From JBKHAJ01 sp964641125 (GTDB lineage Bacteria; Spirochaetota; Spirochaetia; SPDA01; CAZSGZ01): a stretch of 48,360 bases of DNA. Made by a program: the position numbers and the translations under genes. How positions within the stretch are numbered: the first letter of the stretch is position 1; the number at the start of each line of letters is the position of its first letter. Positions 1-7,944 of the stretch are shown in pieces. The stretch is from positions 1 through 48,360 of the forward strand of contig CAZXMO010000018.1 in the NCBI GenBank assembly GCA_964641125.1. Reading direction: 5' to 3'. The notes beneath the pieces are model-generated. The model saw nothing but the letters and a program-made list of their open reading frames with translations. It had not been told where the DNA came from and ran no database searches.

Positions 1-55
1 TTGAGGTCATGTTGAGGATCATCTCGTCGTCGACGACAAGGACCTTTTTGCTCAT
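1..55 (-). CDS. Response regulator receiver domain, N-terminal fragment
   Basis: The first 18 residues of a protein that runs off the left edge. They read MSKKVLVVDDEMILNMTS, which is the first beta strand and acidic Asp pair (VVDDE) of a CheY-type receiver domain. In this family those acidic residues bind Mg2+ next to the phosphorylated Asp, which would lie outside the window. The output domain cannot be seen, so the gene could encode a single-domain regulator or a larger protein. No strong Shine-Dalgarno sequence is visible ahead of the ATG. Confidence 0.75.
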   Translation of the reverse strand, partial: MSKKVLVVDDEMILNMTS

Positions 56-124
56 TTAGAGATATTATACACCAAGTTGAGAGGGCCGAACACCCTGTAC
101 ACGAGAATGAAAAACCGCATCGCT

Positions 125-286
125 TCATGGAGGTAGCCGATGACTACGGAGAATAATCGCGGGAGCGGACAAGGCCGCTCTCGTTGCCGCGGGGGAGGCG
201 AACAGCGAAGCGCCCATCAAAATCAGAGAGACGATGACCGGCAGTATGATCAGCAGCAGGAGTCGGAGTGATAGTCTATGTTTCAA
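125..286 (-). CDS. Small hydrophobic ORF, possible remnant of a sensor protein N-terminus
   Basis: A TTG-started frame of 53 codons. It begins with a basic stretch and then has one strongly hydrophobic segment (about residues 7-30: LRLLLLIILPVIVSLILMGA), as in the first membrane helix of a sensor kinase. It then stops only 70 bp before the response regulator start on the same strand. No Shine-Dalgarno sequence is seen and no kinase domain follows. It may be a decayed sensor gene, a small membrane protein, or chance. The rest of 56-402 shows no other gene I can support. Confidence 0.25.
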   Translation of the reverse strand: MKHRLSLRLLLLIILPVIVSLILMGASLFASPAATRAALSAPAIILRSHRLPP

Positions 287-402
287 TTATGTATCAATTC
301 ATCGACGGGACAATGGTCTCATGCTTCGCGCCACGATGAACAGCTTGCCCCCTTCCCGGAATACCTGGTAGTATCCCCGAACACGACCGCAGGAGAGGCG
401 CA

Positions 403-3198
403 ATGGCCGATACGATACGCGTTCATATGAGAGTCAACGGACGAACGGTAAAACAAGAAGCTCCGGAGGGAATTTCTCTTCTTCGATTTTTGAGGGAACA
501 CTTAGGGCTCAAAGGGACCAAAAACGGGTGCGGCACCGGCCACTGCGGGGCATGTACAGTCCTCATCGACGGAAAGCCGGTGCGCTCCTGCGTGGTTAAA
601 ATCGGTTCCCGGGCTCTCGAGAATGCGGAGGTCCAAACTGTCGAAGGACTCGCTCCCGAGGGAAAGCTCCATCCCCTGCAGGTCGCCTTTATAGAGCACG
701 GGGCGGTCCAGTGCGGCTTCTGCACTCCGGGAATGCTCATGACCGGGAAGGCCCTCCTCGACCGTAATCCCTCGCCCTCCCGGGACGACGTCGTCGAGGC
801 CCTCAAAAGGGGAAACAACATCTGCCGGTGCACCGGGTATGTGACGATAATCGACGCACTCCTCGCGGCCTCCCGACGGATGCAGAGCGGGTGGGAGTAT
901 GCCGATATGTCCCGAACGGTCGAAGACGACCCCCTGGATAAGCCCCGCCTTTCCCGGGACTCGGTCCTCCAGGTAACCGGCCGCCTCACCTACTCGGACG
1001 ACCTCGCGGTACCCGGAGCGCTCATCGGAAAGGTCCTCTGGAGCCGGCATCCCCACGCGGAAATACTTGGAATAGACTCGAGCCGGGCGGAAAAGGCCCC
1101 CGGGGTGGTTTCGGTCCTGACCGCCGCCGACGTACCGGGACTCAACCGGGCGGGGCTCATGGTCCCGGACACCCCCGCCTTCGCCGACGATAAGGTCCGT
1201 TTTATCGGCGACCCCGTTGCCGTGGTCTTCGCGGAAACCGAAGAGGCCGCCGTAGAAGCGCGGGACTTGATATCTGTCGATTATAAGCCCCTTCCCGGGG
1301 TTTTTTCCATCGACGAGGCCTCCGCGCCGGAGGCCCCCCTCGTCCATCTCCAGGAACCGGCCTCTAAGGGAAATCTATTCCATAAAGCGATTATCCGCCG
1401 GGGCGATCCCGAGGCGGCCTTCGAAAAATGCACCGTAATCGTTGAAGACACCTTCGAGACCCAGCGTATCGAGCAGGGGTTCCTCGAACCGGAATCGGGC
1501 GTCGGTTTTTCCGACGGTGACGGAGGGGTAACCGTCAAAATGGGCACCCAGTGCGTCTTCGACGACCGGAGCCAGCTCGCGCGAATTCTCGACCTCCCGG
1601 AAGAGAAGGTCAGAATCGTCCAGATGCCCATGGGGGGAGCCTTCGGGGCCAAGGAGGACATCCTGATCTTCCAATTCCTCGGATTAGGCGCCCTCAAGAC
1701 CGGGAGGCCGGTCCGGATTACCCTGACCCGGGAGGAAAGCCTGAGGACCCATCAAAAGCGCCACCCGACCCGGCTGAAGTACAAGGCGGGGGCGGACTCC
1801 GAAGGGAAACTTCAAGCGGTACGGGCGGAAATCGATATGGACGGCGGCGCGTATTCTTCCTTGAGCATCGACGTCCTCGAAAACGCGGTCGTCTTTTCCT
1901 GCGGCCCCTACGCGGTACCCAACGTGGACATCACGGGAAGGGTCTGGTACACCAACAACGTACCCAGCGGAGCCATGCGCGGCTTCGGCGCTCCTCAGGC
2001 CGCCGCCGCGATCGAAAATATCATGGACGAGCTGGCTCGGCGCCTCGAAATGGATCCGATCGATCTCCGTTTGAAGAACGCCCTGCGCCCGGGGGACGTC
2101 ACTATCGCCGATCACCTCCTTCCCGAGGGATATCCGGGAATCGTGGCGTCGCTGGAGGGGCTCAAGCGGGCCCTCGCCGGGCTCGAACTGCCGAACCCGG
2201 CTGCCGGAAAGAAGATCGGCTTAGGTATTGCCGCCGGAGTCAAGAACATCGGGTTCGGCCACGGCGCCGAAGAGAGCGCGGGAGCCGTTCTCGAGCTCGA
2301 TGGAGACGGCACGATTGTCCTCAAGGCCACCCATCACGAGTACGGCCAGGGAGCGCGGGCGGCGCTCATCAAATTCGCGGCCGACGCTCTCCATACCGAT
2401 CCCTCCGCGATAGATATCGTCTATCCGGACACATCGCAAACGCCCCCTACCGGACCGACGACGGCCTCGAGGCAGACCTTCCTCACCGGGAATGCAATTC
2501 TCCTCGCCGCCGAAAGTCTCAAGCGGGAAGTATTCTCCAGGGCCGCCGAACGGCTCGGCGCCGAGGACAAGAACATCGTTTTCGATGGTCCGGAGCTGAA
2601 GGACCTCGATTCAGGGAATTCGGTACGCCTCGAAGAGCTCTACGATTCGTTTCCCCTCCGGTTCGAGGAGCGGTACACGGCACCGAAGTCCATGCCCCTC
2701 AAAGAGGACGAACCGAGCGATTTCGGTAAAGAGGGTTTCGCCTCCCGGCAGACCCACTGGTGTTACACCTACGGCGCCCATGCCGCCGTGATCGAGGTGG
2801 ACGAGGCGACCGGGGAGGTGCGGGTCCTCACGGTTATAGCGGTCCATGATCTCGGAAAAATCTTAAACCGCGGCGCCGTGGAAGGACAGATTCACAGCGG
2901 CGTTATGATGGGGTTAGGTTACGTCCTGAGCGAGAACTTCGTCGTCGAGAAAGGAATCAATCTGACCGACACCTTCGGCAAGGTGGGGCTTCCCTCCGCG
3001 GATATGACCCCGCATATCGAGACGGTGCTCCTCGAAGTCCCCCATCCCCTCGGCCCCCTCGGGCTCAAGGGATTCGCCGAGGCGCCTTCCATCCCCACCG
3101 CTCCGGCGATTACCTGCGCCGTGAACAATGCCGTGGGATTTCGGCCTAAGAAGCTTCCCCTCGATTCCAAGGAACTGCTTAAGGCTGTCCGGGGATAA
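403..3198 (+). CDS. Molybdopterin-dependent hydroxylase (xanthine dehydrogenase family), fused 2Fe-2S and Mo subunits
   Basis: A 931-residue protein of the xanthine dehydrogenase/aldehyde oxidase family. Residues 1-80 are a plant-type 2Fe-2S ferredoxin domain with C43, C48, C51 and C63. Residues 85-150 are the second 2Fe-2S domain (CGFC at 104-107, CRC at 141-143). From about 176 to the end is the molybdopterin-binding large subunit, with MGGAFGAKED, an AMRGFGAPQ segment and a likely catalytic Glu near residue 893 (GFAEAPS). The FAD domain of classical enzymes is absent. This layout and motifs such as ASRQTFLTGNA resemble the so-called selenium-dependent molybdenum hydroxylases, but the substrate cannot be told from sequence. 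A good AGGAG site precedes the ATG. It converges on the SDR/MDR operon. Confidence 0.85.
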   Translation: MADTIRVHMRVNGRTVKQEAPEGISLLRFLREHLGLKGTKNGCGTGHCGACTVLIDGKPVRSCVVKIGSRALENAEVQTVEGLAPEGKLHPLQVAFIEHGAVQCGFCTPGMLMTGKALLDRNPSPSRDDVVEALKRGNNICRCTGYVTIIDALLAASRRMQSGWEYADMSRTVEDDPLDKPRLSRDSVLQVTGRLTYSDDLAVPGALIGKVLWSRHPHAEILGIDSSRAEKAPGVVSVLTAADVPGLNRAGLMVPDTPAFADDKVRFIGDPVAVVFAETEEAAVEARDLISVDYKPLPGVFSIDEASAPEAPLVHLQEPASKGNLFHKAIIRRGDPEAAFEKCTVIVEDTFETQRIEQGFLEPESGVGFSDGDGGVTVKMGTQCVFDDRSQLARILDLPEEKVRIVQMPMGGAFGAKEDILIFQFLGLGALKTGRPVRITLTREESLRTHQKRHPTRLKYKAGADSEGKLQAVRAEIDMDGGAYSSLSIDVLENAVVFSCGPYAVPNVDITGRVWYTNNVPSGAMRGFGAPQAAAAIENIMDELARRLEMDPIDLRLKNALRPGDVTIADHLLPEGYPGIVASLEGLKRALAGLELPNPAAGKKIGLGIAAGVKNIGFGHGAEESAGAVLELDGDGTIVLKATHHEYGQGARAALIKFAADALHTDPSAIDIVYPDTSQTPPTGPTTASRQTFLTGNAILLAAESLKREVFSRAAERLGAEDKNIVFDGPELKDLDSGNSVRLEELYDSFPLRFEERYTAPKSMPLKEDEPSDFGKEGFASRQTHWCYTYGAHAAVIEVDEATGEVRVLTVIAVHDLGKILNRGAVEGQIHSGVMMGLGYVLSENFVVEKGINLTDTFGKVGLPSADMTPHIETVLLEVPHPLGPLGLKGFAEAPSIPTAPAITCAVNNAVGFRPKKLPLDSKELLKAVRG

Positions 3199-3226
3199 GC
3201 ACTTCCCGGCCGCTGTGGGAAATTAG

Positions 3227-4003
3227 TTACTTATTGAACAGCGTCCGGCCGCCGTCGGCGAGGATCTCCTGGCCGCAGATGTAATCGCCCCATTCGGTGG
3301 CCAGGAAGGCGGTAAGACCCGCGATGTCCTCCGGTTTCCCGAGGCGGCCCACCGGGATCTGGTCCTCTAAGAGCTTCCGCTTCTCCGGATCACCGTAGCG
3401 CTCTTTCAGAAGATCGGTCTCGATGACGCAGGGATGGATGATGTTCGTGCGGATCCCCTTTTTCAGATAGGCCCGGCACAGATAGGCCATCATGCCGGTC
3501 ATCGCGGCCTTCGCCGCGGCGTAGTCGACGGCTCCCCCTCCCCCGTCGTAGACGGCGGAGGACCCGATGAGGATGATCTTACCGTACCCCTTCTCCTCCA
3601 TGGGGCCTAAGGCGGCACGCACTCCGTAAAAAGCCGAAGTCGTATTGATGTCCAGGTACTCCCTCCACTCGGCGTCGGATATCTTGTCCGGGGTCCTCGC
3701 GAGGTTCTTTCCCACGTTGCAGACGAGAATATCGAGGCGCCCCCTCTCTTTTACGATGTCCCGCACGCACGCGTCGGTCTCCGTGCTCGAAAGGGCGTCC
3801 ACCGCCGCGTCCCGGACCGTACCCCCTTTATCGGTGATCCTTAGCTTCAGTTCCTCGATCCTTTCCCGGTTCTTCGGATTTCCGGTATGGGTAAAGACGG
3901 TATACGCTCCGGCATCGCAGAGGACCTCGGTGATCCCCGCTCCTATCCCCCTGCTTCCGCCTAAAACCAGGGCTGTTTTTCCGGTCAAGTCGATGGTAAT
4001 CAT
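3227..4003 (-). CDS. SDR-family oxidoreductase
   Basis: A 258-residue short-chain dehydrogenase. The N-terminus has the nucleotide-binding GGSRGIGAG (GxxxGxG), then CNVG (the NAG position), and the catalytic Ser in LIGSSAVY with YxxxK in DYAAAK. The C-terminal GDYICGQEILADGGRT is typical of FabG-like members. I start at the ATG at 4003 because it overlaps the stop of the upstream dehydrogenase as ATGA and has GGAGG 7 nt upstream; a longer frame to 4021 lacks this. Co-transcription with the MDR and RpiR genes suggests oxidation of a sugar or polyol. The exact substrate is unknown. Confidence 0.88.
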   Translation of the reverse strand: MITIDLTGKTALVLGGSRGIGAGITEVLCDAGAYTVFTHTGNPKNRERIEELKLRITDKGGTVRDAAVDALSSTETDACVRDIVKERGRLDILVCNVGKNLARTPDKISDAEWREYLDINTTSAFYGVRAALGPMEEKGYGKIILIGSSAVYDGGGGAVDYAAAKAAMTGMMAYLCRAYLKKGIRTNIIHPCVIETDLLKERYGDPEKRKLLEDQIPVGRLGKPEDIAGLTAFLATEWGDYICGQEILADGGRTLFNK

Positions 4004-5001
4004 ATCTTTGCCTCCGTCCACTCGATGAGCATGCCTAAAAAATCCTGCCGGTCTTCCAGGAGCATACCGTACGCTTCGGGAGCTTTTTCCGGACTATAGA
4101 CATGGGTGACCAGTTCTCCCGCATGGACGGCCTTCCGCTCCATAAGCTCCATCGTGGCCTGCAGACGAGCGTCATTCCTCGAATCGGCGCAATAGAGGGT
4201 AAGCTCCTTCCTGCGGAGCCAGTGCCAGTCGATGCAGCTGTCCCCCGGAGGGTAATAGCCGTTCAAGACCAGCTGTCCGTGACGCTTGAGCATTCCCGCC
4301 CCCTCCCGAACGGTGATCATGGTGCTCGCCGTATCGAGGACGATGTCCACACCGCCGGGATATTCCCGTCCCGCGTACTCGGCAAAGTCGAAGCCCCGGT
4401 TGTCGTACACTTCGTCGGCGCTGTACCGTTTCGCCAGCTCGAGGCGTTCCGGGGAAAGACCGGAGATGATAGTCCGTGCTCCTCTGTGCTTGAGGACCTG
4501 CGCGGCATACTGCCCGACTAACCCGTCGCCGATGACGACGGCGACCGCCCCGGCTTCGACGGCGGGCTTGTAGGCCCCGTTGTATCCGACCTGGGCCAAG
4601 AGGAGACAGGACGCCTCTTCGAAAGAAACACCCTCGGGAATCTTGATGATATCTTTTTCCGTACCGGCGACATGGTACTCGCAGTGTCCTCCCCACCAGG
4701 AGCCCTTCCATCCCTGAGGCGCCCTGCACGCCCGGGAAAAAACACGGTCGCCGGGAGCATATTCGGTAACCTTAGGCCCGACCGCGACAATAGTCCCCGC
4801 CGCCTGATATCCCGGCACGTGGGGAAACTCGAAAGGCGGCTCACCGGGGACCTCGAGCTTGCCCCGAAGCATCCACCGCTCCGTCCCGGGGCTGATTGCG
4901 GAAAAGGCGATGCGGACCAGCACCTCATGGTCCCCCGGTTCAGGAAGAGGGACCTCGATCAGCTCCGTTTTCTCCCTTTCCGGGAAGCATACCGCTTTCA
5001 T
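4000..5001 (-). CDS. Medium-chain (zinc-type) dehydrogenase lacking the catalytic zinc Cys
   Basis: A 333-residue medium-chain dehydrogenase/reductase with an N-terminal GroES-like domain and a C-terminal Rossmann fold (VVIGDGLVGQYAAQVLKHRGA). At the place of the usual catalytic Cys the sequence is SAISPGTE, the pattern of MDR members that do not bind catalytic zinc. The visible ATG at 5001 has AGGGA upstream. If the flanking scaffold gap is false, the frame continues in phase through a MNRGD repeat to an ATG at 5162 with an excellent AAAGGAG, adding about 12 residues. Its stop is coupled to the SDR start, and it lies downstream of an RpiR regulator. It is probably a sugar or polyol dehydrogenase. 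Confidence 0.85.
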   Translation of the reverse strand: MKAVCFPEREKTELIEVPLPEPGDHEVLVRIAFSAISPGTERWMLRGKLEVPGEPPFEFPHVPGYQAAGTIVAVGPKVTEYAPGDRVFSRACRAPQGWKGSWWGGHCEYHVAGTEKDIIKIPEGVSFEEASCLLLAQVGYNGAYKPAVEAGAVAVVIGDGLVGQYAAQVLKHRGARTIISGLSPERLELAKRYSADEVYDNRGFDFAEYAGREYPGGVDIVLDTASTMITVREGAGMLKRHGQLVLNGYYPPGDSCIDWHWLRRKELTLYCADSRNDARLQATMELMERKAVHAGELVTHVYSPEKAPEAYGMLLEDRQDFLGMLIEWTEAKI

Positions 5002-5016
5002 CTTTTCCCTATCACC

Positions 5017-5166
5017 GTTCATATCGCCTCTGTTCATATCGNNNNNNNNNNNNNNNNNNNNNNNNNNNNNNNNNNNNNNNNNNNNNNNNNNNNNNNNNNN
5101 NNNNNNNNNNNNNNNNNNNNNNNNNNNNNNNNNNNNNNNNNGTTCATATCGCCTCTGTTCATATCG
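5017..5166. repeat. 15-bp unit repeat on both sides of a scaffold gap
   Basis: An exact 25-bp sequence occurs at 5017-5041 and again at 5142-5166, separated only by Ns. Within it GTTCATATCG is repeated at a 15-bp step (unit GTTCATATCGCCTCT). On the minus strand the unit reads ATGAACAGAGGCGAT, five codons MNRGD in phase with the dehydrogenase. Either a tandem array stopped the assembler, or the two contig ends are the same sequence and the gap is false. Confidence 0.8.
5042..5141. other. Scaffold gap of 100 N
   Basis: A run of exactly 100 N between the RpiR regulator and the dehydrogenase. The length is a placeholder. The identical flanks suggest that little or nothing may be missing. Confidence 0.95.
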
Positions 5167-5187
5167 TGTCTCCTTTTTCCTGTTCAC

Positions 5188-6033
5188 TTATTTCCTGTAC
5201 ATCAGGAGCTCGTGTTCCGCCTTGCTGATGTTTTCCGCCGCCCGTTTGTCCTCTTTGAGGAGAATGTAGAGATAGACCGCATCCAGAATGACCGTGTGGG
5301 AAATCTTCGAGGGCAGGTCGATCTTCTGATACTCCGCCTCGACCGGCGCGCTTACGAGCTTTACATCGGAGTAGTCGGTTATCGGAGCATCCATAAAGCT
5401 GGTAAGACAAATCGTCTTAGTTCCGTTCTCTTTCACATTTTCCATGCACGAAAGGACCTCCCCCGTTCTTCCCGAGAAAGAGACCCCCACGGCTACATCC
5501 GATTCGCGGCTGTTTTTGGCAAGGATCCGCTGATAATAGATGTCGGGATTATGACAGCAGGTAAATCCGGCGAGACTCAGCTTCCATGCAAAATCCATGG
5601 TCGTGGAAAGGGAGGAAGAAACCGAAAAGAAAAGAATCCGCTCCGCCTTGACGATCAATTTCGCGGCGGCCTCTACCGCCGGGTAATCGAGGTTCGCCGC
5701 CGTCTCCTGCAGATGGGCGATTTCCTTATCGAAAAGGCTCTTGGTAATCGCTTCGACCCCGTCGCTTCGGATGGCGTCGGGAGAAAAATGAAACCCCACT
5801 CCGATGTCCCGGATAAGGGCCACCTTGAAATCCTTATACCCCTTGAAACCCAAACGCTTCGCGAAGCGGTAGACGGTGGGCAGACTGACCTCGGTAATCT
5901 CGGCCATCTCGTTGATGGTGATCCTGTAGATCTCCTCCGGTTTCGCGAGAATAAAATCCGCGATCCGCCGCTCCGCCTGGGTAATATCGGGGTACAGTGA
6001 TTTGATCTTGGTAAGGGCGTTGATGTCGCTCAT
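5188..6033 (-). CDS. MurR/RpiR-family transcriptional regulator
   Basis: A 281-residue regulator. Residues 1-75 form the RpiR helix-turn-helix (EITEVSLPTVYRFAKRLGFKGYKDFK), and about 105-255 form a SIS sugar-phosphate-binding domain. The start at 6033 (MSDINAL) has GAGGA 7 nt upstream; the open frame extends further but through the promoter. RpiR proteins sense phosphosugars and usually control the adjacent sugar-use genes. Here these are the SDR and MDR genes downstream and the divergent isomerase-like gene. A HexR-like palindrome in the shared intergenic region is a likely binding site. Confidence 0.9.
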   Translation of the reverse strand: MSDINALTKIKSLYPDITQAERRIADFILAKPEEIYRITINEMAEITEVSLPTVYRFAKRLGFKGYKDFKVALIRDIGVGFHFSPDAIRSDGVEAITKSLFDKEIAHLQETAANLDYPAVEAAAKLIVKAERILFFSVSSSLSTTMDFAWKLSLAGFTCCHNPDIYYQRILAKNSRESDVAVGVSFSGRTGEVLSCMENVKENGTKTICLTSFMDAPITDYSDVKLVSAPVEAEYQKIDLPSKISHTVILDAVYLYILLKEDKRAAENISKAEHELLMYRK

Positions 6034-6056
6034 TGTGTCCTCATCGAATGGTTCCC

Positions 6057-6084
6057 ATGATACACCAAATCGATAAATTGTCAA
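6057..6084 (-). promoter_or_regulatory. Sigma70-type promoter of the RpiR-MDR-SDR operon
   Basis: On the minus strand TTGACA (6079-6084) is followed by 16 bp and TATCAT (6057-6062), about 24 bp ahead of the RpiR start. Its -35 box overlaps a degenerate copy of the TGTAA...TTACA motif. Confidence 0.65.
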
Positions 6085-6108
6085 TATTTTTACATTGCCT
6101 AATTGATT

Positions 6109-6125
6109 ATGTAAATTTTTTACAT
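6109..6125. promoter_or_regulatory. Putative RpiR operator (HexR-like palindrome)
   Basis: ATGTAAATTTTTTACAT is a perfect inverted repeat with 7-bp arms and a 3-bp centre. Its core TGTAA-N5-TTACA matches the pattern reported for HexR, an RpiR-family regulator. It lies just upstream of the isomerase-gene -35 box. A weaker copy (TGTCA...TTACA) lies at 6079-6094 over the opposite promoter. The binding protein is inferred to be the adjacent RpiR. Confidence 0.6.
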
Positions 6126-6131
6126 TTTTCG

Positions 6132-6160
6132 TTGACAGGTAATTCCCGCGGCCCTACAAT
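6132..6160 (+). promoter_or_regulatory. Sigma70-type promoter of the isomerase-like gene
   Basis: TTGACA (6132-6137), a 17-bp spacer and TACAAT (6155-6160) form a near-consensus promoter. A GGAGGAAGGA ribosome site at 6171-6180 precedes the ATG at 6182. Confidence 0.75.
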
Positions 6161-6181
6161 AAACAGACTCGGAGGAAGGAA

Positions 6182-7603
6182 ATGAAGAATCTTAGGATTG
6201 GCTACGTGGCGGGTTTTATGGACGGATTTTCAAAGGTCGGTCTCGAAACCTTTGAAGAGAACCGGAAGGACCTCGAGAAAATGGGCAAGAACCTCGGATT
6301 CGAGGTAGTCCATTATTCCCAGCCGGTTATGAATATCGAACAGGCGCGAAACGTGCGGACCGACATGAAGGGGAGAGAAATCGATTTTCTCCTGCTCTTC
6401 CAGCCCGCCTACATCATAGGAGATTTCGTCTACGAGCTGATGAAGCTCGATGTTCCCCTCGGTCTGTGGGCGATCGAAGAACCGCGGGACGAAGGGCCCA
6501 TGCCGCTCGCTTCTTTCGTCAATCTCTGCCAGAACGCGGGGATCGCCCAGGCGATGTTCAAGGACCATCCGCGCCGGTTCAAATGGTTCTTCGGCCCCTT
6601 GGACGGGGTTCTCTTCGCCCGGCCTTTCGAGATTACCGTGCGCGTTCTCAAGGTGGTCAAGAACCTCCGCAACTCCCGGGTCGCCCAGATCGGGAAGCTC
6701 GCCGACGGTCACATCAACCATTCGGTGGACAACCGGGACATCTACGCGAAACTCGGCGTGGATGTGAGCCGGGACTATGAGATCGAAGACATCATGAGCT
6801 TAGGAGATAAAATCCCCGACTCCGAGGTCAAAAAGGAACTGAACGCTCTAAACGAGAACTGCAAACGGAGCAGGATCGGCGCGGACAAGGTGGAGCTCGC
6901 GGTCAGACACTACCTGGCGGTCAAGAAACTCGCCGACGACGAGGAGTACGCGGGTATCGCCTATTCGTGCTGGCCGAAGCTGATGCCGCTTTTAGGAATG
7001 AGCGGCTGCCTGACGAACGCCCTCCTCAACAACACCGGTATTCCCGGGGGATGCGAGGCCGACGTCTTGGGGACTGTCTCCATGCTGGTGCTCAAGCTCC
7101 TGACCGAGGAACCGACGGTGCTCATGGACCTGCCTAAGTTCGACACCGAAGACAACTCGCTGATGCTGTGGCACTGCGGGACCTCCCCGTTCAGTATGGC
7201 CGGCAAAGACGGAGTCCTCTTGGAACGGCACTACTTCGCCGACTACTCGGACGATCCGGACATGAAAGACTGCGGTCCTACCACGGACGTCATCTTCAGA
7301 GAAAGTCCCCTTACCGTATTCAGGATCTGCCGGGATGCCGATTACTTCTACTATTTTACGGGCCGGAGTTTCGACAACGGCAAGAAAACCTTCCGGGGAA
7401 GCCGGGGCTGGGTCGGCGACCTGCACCTCTACAAAGAACCGGTCGCCGTACTCGACCTGATGAACACGATCATCTACCGCGCCGGCGCCCATCACTACCC
7501 CATGGTAATGCGGGACGTTGGGTCTTATCTCGAAGAGACAGCCTATTGGCTCGGGCTGAAGAGGGTGTCTAAGGATCCGTATAAAGAGTACTTATCGGTA
7601 TAA
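6182..7603 (+). CDS. L-fucose/L-arabinose isomerase superfamily protein
   Basis: A 473-residue protein that resembles the FucI/AraA isomerase fold. It has an N-terminal Rossmann-like region (RIGYVAGFMDGFS), a mid-region IGKLADGH, a metal/substrate-type stretch around SGCLTNALLNNTGIPGGCEADV, and a C-terminal GAHHYPMVM reminiscent of isomerase active-site His residues. Such enzymes interconvert aldoses and ketoses; some characterised relatives act on unusual sugars such as sulfoquinovose. The substrate here is unknown. It has its own strong promoter and sits opposite an RpiR regulator with two dehydrogenases, which supports a role in sugar catabolism. The superfamily assignment is fairly safe; the reaction is not. 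Confidence 0.7.
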   Translation: MKNLRIGYVAGFMDGFSKVGLETFEENRKDLEKMGKNLGFEVVHYSQPVMNIEQARNVRTDMKGREIDFLLLFQPAYIIGDFVYELMKLDVPLGLWAIEEPRDEGPMPLASFVNLCQNAGIAQAMFKDHPRRFKWFFGPLDGVLFARPFEITVRVLKVVKNLRNSRVAQIGKLADGHINHSVDNRDIYAKLGVDVSRDYEIEDIMSLGDKIPDSEVKKELNALNENCKRSRIGADKVELAVRHYLAVKKLADDEEYAGIAYSCWPKLMPLLGMSGCLTNALLNNTGIPGGCEADVLGTVSMLVLKLLTEEPTVLMDLPKFDTEDNSLMLWHCGTSPFSMAGKDGVLLERHYFADYSDDPDMKDCGPTTDVIFRESPLTVFRICRDADYFYYFTGRSFDNGKKTFRGSRGWVGDLHLYKEPVAVLDLMNTIIYRAGAHHYPMVMRDVGSYLEETAYWLGLKRVSKDPYKEYLSV

Positions 7604-7614
7604 CACAGATCAGA

Positions 7615-7944
7615 TCAGTCTCCGTACATTTCCGTTACAAGACGCCGGAGTTTTTGCGCGATATCGGAGGAAAGTTTATCTATTTTCCCGGTTAATCGTT
7701 TTTTACTTATCGTCCTAATCTGATCAAAGGCGATCTCGGCCGTTTTCCCGCCGCAGAAAACCTGAATCCTGCTCCGCCATTTAGGGTGCAGTTTCGATGT
7801 AAGCGGACAGACAACTACCGTTTCCAGATATGTATTCATTTCGTTCGGACTGATAACGACAACAGGCCGGACTTTGTTGATTTCACCTCCGGTCGTCGGA
7901 TTCAATTCGCTACATTCACCGGGTTTGCCCGCTTCGCCGGGCAA
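7615..7944 (-). CDS. MazF/PemK-family endoribonuclease toxin, orphan and probably 5'-truncated
   Basis: About 95 residues match MazF-type toxins, which cut mRNA at short sequence motifs: LNPTTGGEINKVRPVVVIS, CPLTSK, and FDQIRTISKKRLTGKI near the end. The usual start (Met-x-Arg-Gly-Glu-Ile-Trp before LNPT) is missing. The frame instead begins at a TTG inside a GC-rich hairpin next to the hflC terminator, so the first ten codons are structure-derived. There is no antitoxin gene beside it and no promoter or Shine-Dalgarno sequence. This looks like a toxin gene that has lost its 5' end and partner. It is more AT-rich than the neighbouring genes. Confidence 0.7.
   Translation of the reverse strand: MPGEAGKPGECSELNPTTGGEINKVRPVVVISPNEMNTYLETVVVCPLTSKLHPKWRSRIQVFCGGKTAEIAFDQIRTISKKRLTGKIDKLSSDIAQKLRRLVTEMYGD

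Noticed and set aside
1551..2729. A 392-codon frame inside the molybdenum hydroxylase gene, same strand
   Set aside because: Its product is extremely rich in Arg, Pro and Gly with no motif, the normal signature of a GC-rich shadow frame. The real gene covers the whole stretch.
4672..6000. A long plus-strand frame running across the first scaffold gap
   Set aside because: It exists only because Ns contain no stop codons, and it is antisense to the dehydrogenase and the RpiR gene.
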